In this document: positions 1-3,694 of the stretch, piece by piece
How the letters are laid out: each line of letters starts with the position of its first letter
Position numbering within the stretch: position 1 is the stretch's first letter
Source: JAVBKP01 sp031553975
GTDB taxonomy: Bacteria; Bacillota; Clostridia; Peptostreptococcales; Anaerovoracaceae
Assembly: GCA_031553975.1 (NCBI GenBank)
Contig: JAVBKP010000060.1
Location: forward strand, 1 to 5,987
DNA length: 5,987 nt
Direction of reading: 5' to 3'
Notes under the pieces: generated by a model
What the model was told of the DNA's origin: nothing
The model's input: the letters and a program-made list of their open reading frames with translations, nothing else
Database searches by the model: none
Made by a program: the position numbers and the translations under genes

Positions 1-90
1 GGCGTCTTGGGCCATTTTTGCAATACCAAAAATACTATCTGCACCAGTGATGTGACGTCCATTCGCTTCTGCGATTATAAAATCAGACAC
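1..90 (-). CDS. N-terminus of a probable PLP-dependent aminotransferase (partial, runs off window)
   Basis: Read leftward, GTG at 90-88 opens a frame with no stop for 30 codons to the window edge. An AGGAGG ribosome site (103-98 on the minus strand) lies 7 nt upstream, which fixes the start. The peptide begins with VSDFIIAEANGR and continues with a GADSIFGIAKMAQDA stretch. From memory, an N-terminus with an 'IFGIA..A..A' motif is typical of a clostridial group of class I/II aminotransferases annotated as aspartate or aromatic aminotransferases. That is recall, not a search. No catalytic residue (PLP lysine, Asp or Arg) is inside the window. That this is the start of a protein gene is well supported; the family is tentative. 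It is transcribed divergently from the lrgAB block and shares the 104-264 intergenic region with it. Confidence 0.6.
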   Translation of the reverse strand, partial: MSDFIIAEANGRHITGADSIFGIAKMAQDA

Positions 91-97
91 AATTATA

Positions 98-103
98 CCT
101 CCT
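98..103 (-). promoter_or_regulatory. Ribosome binding site deciding a GTG start
   Basis: The minus strand reads AGGAGG, 7 nt before the GTG at 90-88. There is no ATG nearby in this frame, so this site is what identifies GTG as the start of the leftward gene. Confidence 0.8.
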
Positions 104-115
104 CATACTAAAACG

Positions 116-140
116 TTCATCAACATTGTATGTCGATGAA
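116..140. repeat. 25-bp inverted repeat (candidate operator or leader hairpin) in the divergent intergenic region
   Basis: Left arm TTCATCAACAT (116-126) and right arm ATGTCGATGAA (130-140) are inverted copies with one mismatch, separated by TGT. In a leftward transcript the mismatch would be a U-G wobble, so an 11-bp stem could form just upstream of the leftward gene's ribosome site. As DNA, the dyad lies downstream of the proposed leftward -10, where a repressor would block transcription. There is no U-tract, so it is not an intrinsic terminator. The binding protein is unknown. Confidence 0.5.
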
Positions 141-158
141 AACAATATATCAATTATA

Positions 159-187
159 ATTATATGATGTATATTGTATAATTACAA
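159..187 (-). promoter_or_regulatory. Candidate leftward sigma-A promoter for the aminotransferase-like gene
   Basis: On the minus strand a TTGTAA -35 (187-182, 4 of 6 matches) is followed after exactly 17 bp by a perfect TATAAT -10 (164-159). Transcription would start near 152, giving a leader of about 60 nt that includes the 116-140 dyad. The region is very AT-rich, so chance matches are easy; spacing and -10 quality favour it. Confidence 0.45.
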
Positions 188-220
188 GTGCAAAGATGAT
201 AAAATATTAACATTAAACCA

Positions 221-230
221 ATTGTATAAT
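221..230 (+). promoter_or_regulatory. Candidate rightward -10 element for lrgAB
   Basis: A perfect TATAAT at 225-230 lies 35 bp before the lrgA ATG and would give a start site near 237. No convincing -35 exists 16-18 bp upstream (the sequence there is only A/T), so transcription may depend on an activator; in other Bacillota lrgAB is activated by the LytSR two-component system. The same 10-mer ATTGTATAAT also occurs at 173-182, which is a second, less favoured start candidate. Confidence 0.35.
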
Positions 231-264
231 AATAGATGAATACTTGAAGTTAGGAGAATGAAAT

Positions 265-630
265 ATGCACATAAAGCAAATTCTAGTTATAGTAACCATT
301 GCCTTTATTGGAAACACAGTTGCTACTAACATGCAATTACCAATACCAGGCACTGTACTTGGGTTAATCTTATTGTTTATAGCCCTTTTAACAAAAATCA
401 TTAAGCCACCACAGGTGGAGGACACAGCAAAATTCATTGTTGGCAATCTTTCTATATTTTTCATAGTGCCTACAGTAGGAACTATGCTGTACTTGGACTT
501 GTTAGCCAGTCAACTGGTTCAAATCCTAGTGCCGCTATTTGGAAGTACCATTTTGGGAATGTGGGCAGCAGGCAAGGCTACAGAGCTTGTGATTCGCAAG
601 AGCAAATCCAAGGAGGCGGGCAATGACTAA
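265..630 (+). CDS. lrgA: LrgA/CidA-family holin-like membrane protein
   Basis: A 121-residue, almost wholly hydrophobic protein, the normal size of CidA/LrgA proteins. Family hallmarks are visible: the LPIPGTVLGLILLF segment (residues 25-38), a charged loop of the KPPQVEDTAK type (47-56), and NLSIFFIVPTVG (61-72). About four membrane segments are likely (roughly 5-22, 29-46, 59-78, 85-105), followed by a basic tail rich in Lys and Arg. The family acts in the cytoplasmic membrane with its LrgB/CidB partner; described roles are holin/antiholin-like control of murein hydrolases and, in Bacillus, pyruvate uptake by the related PftAB pair. AGGAG at 252-256 sits 8 nt before ATG 265. The gene overlaps lrgB by 8 bp, so the pair is surely co-translated. 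The lrg symbol rather than cid is a convention and cannot be decided from sequence alone. Confidence 0.9.
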   Translation: MHIKQILVIVTIAFIGNTVATNMQLPIPGTVLGLILLFIALLTKIIKPPQVEDTAKFIVGNLSIFFIVPTVGTMLYLDLLASQLVQILVPLFGSTILGMWAAGKATELVIRKSKSKEAGND

Positions 631-1327
631 CATAGACCAAGCTTTACTAGCCAATCCGTTTTTTGGGCTGATGCTAACACTTGGATGCTATGTGCTGGGA
701 CAGTGGGCATACAAAAAAACTGGTTGGGGCATACTACAATCCATATTGGCATGTTCCGTACTCATCATAGTAATTTTAAAGTTTTTAGGCATATCCTTCG
801 AGGAATACCAAGCACAAAACCAAGTTCTTACATACATATTGCCTATTACAGTGGTAGCCTTAGCTGTGCCGCTATACAACAATTTGAAGACATTAAAAAA
901 ATATTGGTTGCCTGTGCTTGTGGGTATTGTCACGGGCACAACGGTGACAATGGCTACCTTGATCATAATAGCCAAAGCCATTGGAACAGATTATAACCTA
1001 ATTATCTCTATGATACCCAAAAGCGCTACCAATGCCATAGCCATTCAAATATCAGACATCATCGGTGGTGTACCATCACTAACAGTAGTTTTGGTAGTAA
1101 TCACGGGCACATTTGGCGGGACTTTTGGACCAGAACTTTTAACCCTTTTAGGCGTGAAAAACAAAATAGCCAGAGGCATAGCCATAGGATCAATAACCCA
1201 TGCGGTAGGAACAGCCAGAGCATTTAGGGAGGATGAAGTGACAGGAACCATGAGTAGCCTTGCCCTAGCTATTACAGGAACACTTACGGCAGTACTAGCA
1301 CCGATTTTTGTAAGAATTTTTTTGTAA
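623..1327 (+). CDS. lrgB: LrgB/CidB-family membrane protein
   Basis: A 234-residue polytopic protein, the usual length for LrgB. Signature segments are present: MIPKSATNAIA (residues 130-140), the conserved 'PKS' loop, then ISDIIGG, a GTFGGTFGPELL stretch, and THAVGTARAF (192-201), which is the conserved H-x-x-GT motif of the family. Hydrophobic segments run nearly end to end. It pairs with LrgA in the membrane; whether this pair moderates lysis or moves a small carboxylate such as pyruvate cannot be told here. The start is ATG 623, with AGGAGG at 611-616 inside the end of lrgA, and the two frames overlap by 8 bp. No terminator follows: the next gene starts 65 nt downstream, so read-through into the spoIIQ-like gene is possible. 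Confidence 0.93.
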   Translation: MTNIDQALLANPFFGLMLTLGCYVLGQWAYKKTGWGILQSILACSVLIIVILKFLGISFEEYQAQNQVLTYILPITVVALAVPLYNNLKTLKKYWLPVLVGIVTGTTVTMATLIIIAKAIGTDYNLIISMIPKSATNAIAIQISDIIGGVPSLTVVLVVITGTFGGTFGPELLTLLGVKNKIARGIAIGSITHAVGTARAFREDEVTGTMSSLALAITGTLTAVLAPIFVRIFL

Positions 1328-1344
1328 GGAATTTTCAAGAACAA

Positions 1345-1373
1345 GTATAACCTCCGATAAAAGGGAAAGAATA
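1345..1373 (+). promoter_or_regulatory. Candidate sigma-F (forespore) promoter of the spoIIQ-like gene
   Basis: GTATA (1345-1349) fits the sigma-F -35 pattern GYWTA, and GGAAAGAATA (1364-1373) fits the -10 pattern GGNRANANTW at every defined base. The 14-bp spacing is at the short end of what I recall as allowed (about 14-16). B. subtilis spoIIQ is known to be transcribed by sigma-F, so type and position agree with the gene. The predicted start, near 1379-1381, would put the ribosome site at the very 5' end of the RNA. Consensus patterns are from memory. Confidence 0.5.
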
Positions 1374-1385
1374 CCTTTAGGAGGT
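1350..1385 (+). promoter_or_regulatory. Hairpin able to mask the spoIIQ-like ribosome binding site in read-through RNA
   Basis: ACCTCC (1350-1355) pairs fully with GGAGGT (1380-1385), which is the ribosome site itself. Inside it, AAAGG (1360-1364) pairs with CCTTT (1374-1378), closing a 9-nt loop that coincides with the candidate sigma-F -10. An asymmetric internal loop (4 nt left, 1 nt right) separates the two stems. The hairpin can form only in RNA started upstream, such as lrgAB read-through. Confidence 0.45.
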
Positions 1386-1387
1386 GA
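1379..1387 (+). promoter_or_regulatory. Near-perfect Shine-Dalgarno site placing the start at GTG 1393
   Basis: AGGAGGTGA matches the full anti-Shine-Dalgarno core. The longest open frame would begin at GTG 1384, but that codon lies inside this site and cannot be the start. The next in-frame GTG, 1393-1395, is 8 nt after AGGAGG, the ideal distance. Confidence 0.85.
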
Positions 1388-1392
1388 CGAAA

Positions 1393-2061
1393 GTGAAAGA
1401 AAGAAGACTTATAGAAAATGAAGGGTTTTATGTAGTTTTATTTTTATGCTTTTGCGTTGTAGTAACTGCTACGGTTTTTGCGGTGAAAGCCAATGTGGAC
1501 CGAATGGGTGCTAGGTATAACACGGGCACAGACATAGCAGATCAGCTAAACGATACAAAAGATGTAATTAACAGATTGCCAGCAGATGGGGTAGAGACCC
1601 AAGCCCCAGCACCAACACAGGTTACACAAAAGGCAATCGTGAACAGCAACCCGATATTTGTAAAACCCATTGAGACAGGCAAGTTACTTAAAGAATTTTC
1701 AGATAAGGAACTATTGTACTCAAAGACCCTAGACCAATATGCAATACACACGGGCATTGATATCGAGGCAAAGCTAGATACACCTGTGAAATCAATTGCA
1801 GATGGGACACTGGTAAAGGTCTACACAGATGACAAGTATGGCAACAGCATTTGGATTATGCATGCAGACGGTGTGATGACTAAGTATGGCAACCTAAGCA
1901 CACTAGCGATGGTAGAAGAAGGTGACTTGGTACAAAAAGGCCAAGTGATTAGTGGTGTGGGCAGTGATGCCCTAATGGAAAGCCTGGATCCACCACATCT
2001 ACACTTTGAAGTGCTAAAAGGCGACAAACCTGTTAATCCAAGCAAATATGTGAAGTATTAA
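1393..2061 (+). CDS. spoIIQ: SpoIIQ-like membrane-anchored LytM/M23 domain protein
   Basis: 222 residues from GTG 1393. A short cytoplasmic, basic N-terminus is followed by one membrane anchor (about 12-31), a Pro/Gln/Thr-rich linker (about 60-85), and an LytM/M23 domain (about 105-220). The domain has the zinc motif HTGID (H119, D123) and HLHFEV (H202, H204), but the usual active-site His of the 'Y-x-H-L-S' motif is Asn (YGNLS, N167). Size, topology, the 'ENEGFYVVLF' type N-terminus and this degeneracy fit SpoIIQ. SpoIIQ is made in the forespore and binds SpoIIIAH across the intermembrane space during engulfment. Clostridial SpoIIQ keeps the H-x-x-x-D zinc motif that the Bacillus protein has lost; as I recall, C. 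difficile SpoIIQ is also 222 residues with its key His near 120. The alternative is a vegetative M23 endopeptidase. It follows lrgB by 65 nt and ends at a strong terminator. No other sporulation gene is in the window. Confidence 0.75.
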   Translation: MKERRLIENEGFYVVLFLCFCVVVTATVFAVKANVDRMGARYNTGTDIADQLNDTKDVINRLPADGVETQAPAPTQVTQKAIVNSNPIFVKPIETGKLLKEFSDKELLYSKTLDQYAIHTGIDIEAKLDTPVKSIADGTLVKVYTDDKYGNSIWIMHADGVMTKYGNLSTLAMVEEGDLVQKGQVISGVGSDALMESLDPPHLHFEVLKGDKPVNPSKYVKY

Positions 2062-2087
2062 AAAATCAAATGATTAGGAAAAATAAG

Positions 2088-2124
2088 AAATCTCTATTGG
2101 AACTGACCCAATAGAGATTTTTTT
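2088..2124 (+). terminator. Rho-independent terminator after the spoIIQ-like gene
   Basis: A perfect 13-bp stem (2088-2100 with 2108-2120), a 7-nt loop (AACTGAC) and a run of seven T (2118-2124) follow the stop codon at 2061 by 26 nt. It separates the lrgAB/spoIIQ block from the TetR-ABC operon. Confidence 0.93.
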
Positions 2125-2154
2125 AATATTTCTAAAAAATGTTTAAACGCCCTA

Positions 2155-2171
2155 TTGACTAAACCAGTCAA
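2155..2171. promoter_or_regulatory. Operator 1, palindrome overlapping the -35
   Basis: TTGACT-AAACC-AGTCAA is a 17-bp palindrome with 6-bp perfect arms. It lies directly in front of a tetR-family gene and covers the -35, the usual arrangement for TetR autorepression. Confidence 0.8.
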
Positions 2172-2183
2172 CGAGAGTATTAT
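2155..2183 (+). promoter_or_regulatory. Sigma-A promoter of the TetR-ABC operon
   Basis: TTGACT (-35, 2155-2160, 5 of 6) and TATTAT (-10, 2178-2183, 5 of 6) are exactly 17 bp apart. The expected start is near 2190, about 36 nt before ATG 2226. The -35 is the left half of operator 1 and the start site lies at the edge of operator 2. Confidence 0.8.
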
Positions 2184-2188
2184 TGATA

Positions 2189-2205
2189 TTGACTAAACTG
2201 GTCAA
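2189..2205. promoter_or_regulatory. Operator 2, palindrome over the transcription start
   Basis: TTGAC-TAAACTG-GTCAA is a second palindrome. It differs from operator 1 at only two of 17 bases (2199 and 2200), and its centre is 34 bp downstream. Binding here would block the start site or early elongation. Confidence 0.8.
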
Positions 2206-2210
2206 TGCTT

Positions 2211-2221
2211 GGAGAAGGAGG
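2211..2221 (+). promoter_or_regulatory. Ribosome binding site deciding ATG 2226
   Basis: GGAGAAGGAGG offers two overlapping Shine-Dalgarno cores, 10 nt (GGAGA) and 4 nt (AGGAGG) before ATG 2226. The in-frame upstream ATG 2205 has no ribosome site and lies at the end of operator 2, so it is not the start. Confidence 0.8.
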
Positions 2222-2225
2222 CAGT

Positions 2226-2885
2226 ATGAAACCAATATACGAAAAATCAGCCATAACGCTTGAAATAGAAACCAAACTATTACAGCTAGATGGCGAAAAA
2301 AAACAAAGGATAATAAGTGCCGCCTTTGATGAGTTCACAAAGGGATATAAAAATGCAACTACAGATAATATAGTAAAAAGGGCGGGCATATCAAAGGGAT
2401 CCTTGTTCCATTACTGTAAGACAAAAAAGAATTTATTTATATATTTGGTAGATACAGCCATGGATATGATTCTTTCTGAGTTCTTTACCAAGGGTGATTT
2501 AAAGGAGTCAGATGCGCTAAAAAGAATACAGGAAATGATCCTGACAGAGATGAAACTGGTGTCAAAATTCCCATCTATTATAAAATTTTTGACAGAACTA
2601 TACATAGGTGACAATGGTGAGGCTACAGAATATGTAGATGAAAAGATGGGTCTGATCACGGTGGATTATATGGGAATGGCACTTGGAGGGGTAGATTTAT
2701 CACTGTTTAGAGATGACATCGACCATGCAGAGGCACTGAAGGTGATCATGTTTGCATTTAGAGGATACGCTGAAAGTGAGGCGGATAGAATGAAAGCCAC
2801 AGGGGACAAAGAACTGCACTATGACAAATACAATGAAGAAGTGAGCAAAATGAACGAAATTTTCAGAAGATGTTTTTATAAATAA
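2226..2885 (+). CDS. TetR/AcrR-family transcriptional regulator, likely autorepressor of the ABC operon
   Basis: 219 residues. After an N-terminal extension of about 24 residues, the TetR DNA-binding domain is clear: KKQRIISAAFDEFTKGY (25-41), then a helix-turn-helix TTDNIVKRAGISKGSLFHYC (45-64) and the following 'KTKKNLF' (65-71), the usual 'K..LF' ending. The C-terminal two thirds are helical and variable, as expected of the ligand-binding and dimerisation domain; the ligand cannot be predicted. Two near-identical palindromes flank its promoter, so autorepression together with the downstream transporter genes is the natural inference. The stop is 15 nt before the ATPase start, with no terminator between. 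The start is set by the ribosome site at 2211-2221; the 7-residue longer version from ATG 2205 is rejected. Confidence 0.9.
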   Translation: MKPIYEKSAITLEIETKLLQLDGEKKQRIISAAFDEFTKGYKNATTDNIVKRAGISKGSLFHYCKTKKNLFIYLVDTAMDMILSEFFTKGDLKESDALKRIQEMILTEMKLVSKFPSIIKFLTELYIGDNGEATEYVDEKMGLITVDYMGMALGGVDLSLFRDDIDHAEALKVIMFAFRGYAESEADRMKATGDKELHYDKYNEEVSKMNEIFRRCFYK

Positions 2886-2900
2886 GAAAGAGGTATTACA

Positions 2901-3605
2901 ATGTCAACCTTATTAAAGCTCGAGGGTGTGGGCAGAACATATCACATGGGTGAGGTAGAGGTCAATGCACTAAAGGCGACAGATTTGGAAATTCACCAAG
3001 GAGAAAAACTGGTGATTTTAGGTCCTAGCGGATCAGGCAAGAGCACCATGCTAAATATATTAGGCGGCATGGATAGCCCGAGCTTTGGACGAGTGGTTTT
3101 TCAAGGCGAGCCGATAGACTACAGCAAAGAAGTGGCGTTGACAAAATACAGAAGGCACAGTGTAGGGTTCATATTCCAGTTTTACAACCTGATCCATGAT
3201 TTGACAGCAGAAGAAAACGTGAAGCTGGCAGCAGAATTGGTAGAAAATCCACTGGACATCGGTGAGGTCATGGAGGCTGTAGGTCTAGGACATAGGCGAA
3301 AAAACTTTCCAGCCCAGATGAGTGGTGGAGAGCAGCAACGGGTGTCCATAGCAAGAGCTTTGGTGAAAAACCCACCATTTTTATTATGCGATGAACCGAC
3401 AGGTGCTTTGGACGACGAAACGGGGCGTAGCGTATTAAAGCTACTAGAGCAGATTAACAAAGAACGAGGGACCACACTGATTATGGTAACACACAATACA
3501 CCGCTGGCAGATATGGCCAACCGTGTGGTGAAAATGCGAAGCGGATCAGTGGTTCAGATTAAAGAAAACGAGAAGCCTCTATCACCGGATCAAATCAGCT
3601 GGTAA
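2901..3605 (+). CDS. ABC transporter ATP-binding protein, LolD/MacB (MacB-YknY) type
   Basis: 234 residues, a complete stand-alone nucleotide-binding subunit. Visible motifs: Walker A GPSGSGKST (41-49), Q-loop Gln93 in FIFQFYNL, signature MSGGEQQR (140-147, a Met variant of LSGGQ), Walker B FLLCDEPTGALD (160-171) with catalytic Glu165, and H-loop His198 in VTHN. The early 'Y..GE..V.AL' element and the 'FQFYNL' Q-loop are typical of ATPases that pair with FtsX-type permeases in mechanotransmission-type transporters, which move lipoproteins, peptides or antibiotics rather than small solutes. It acts at the inner membrane face as a dimer, almost certainly with the permease encoded next. The ribosome site is modest (AGAGG, 2889-2893, 7 nt before ATG). 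It is 15 nt after the TetR gene, in the same operon. Confidence 0.95.
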   Translation: MSTLLKLEGVGRTYHMGEVEVNALKATDLEIHQGEKLVILGPSGSGKSTMLNILGGMDSPSFGRVVFQGEPIDYSKEVALTKYRRHSVGFIFQFYNLIHDLTAEENVKLAAELVENPLDIGEVMEAVGLGHRRKNFPAQMSGGEQQRVSIARALVKNPPFLLCDEPTGALDDETGRSVLKLLEQINKERGTTLIMVTHNTPLADMANRVVKMRSGSVVQIKENEKPLSPDQISW

Positions 3606-3694
3606 AGAAAACGCGAATCGCTAATAGACGATGAAAACAAAATAGAATAAAAGCAACAACCCAACAATATCAAATAAAGAAAAGAGATGACAAC
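3606..3694 (+). other. 89-nt A-rich gap between ATPase and permease genes
   Basis: This spacer is A-rich and pyrimidine-poor. I see no hairpin with a T-run, no clear promoter and no small gene with a ribosome site. The permease is therefore taken to be in the same operon despite the wider gap and weak ribosome site. Confidence 0.6.

Noticed and set aside
688..1344. Open frames on the opposite strand and in other frames within lrgB (e.g. 685-996 plus, 688-981 and 1045-1344 minus)
   Set aside because: They are shadows of a well-conserved LrgB gene, lack ribosome sites and encode no recognisable domain.
1384..1392. Longer start (GTG 1384) for the spoIIQ-like gene
   Set aside because: The codon is inside the Shine-Dalgarno sequence itself; GTG 1393 has ideal spacing.
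2141..2148. GTTTAAAC 8-bp palindrome before the TetR promoter
   Set aside because: Short AT-rich palindrome, unlike the two TTGACY palindromes; it may only add AT-richness upstream of the -35.
2205..2225. Longer start (ATG 2205) for the TetR gene
   Set aside because: It has no ribosome site in front and falls at the end of operator 2, whereas ATG 2226 is preceded by two overlapping Shine-Dalgarno cores.
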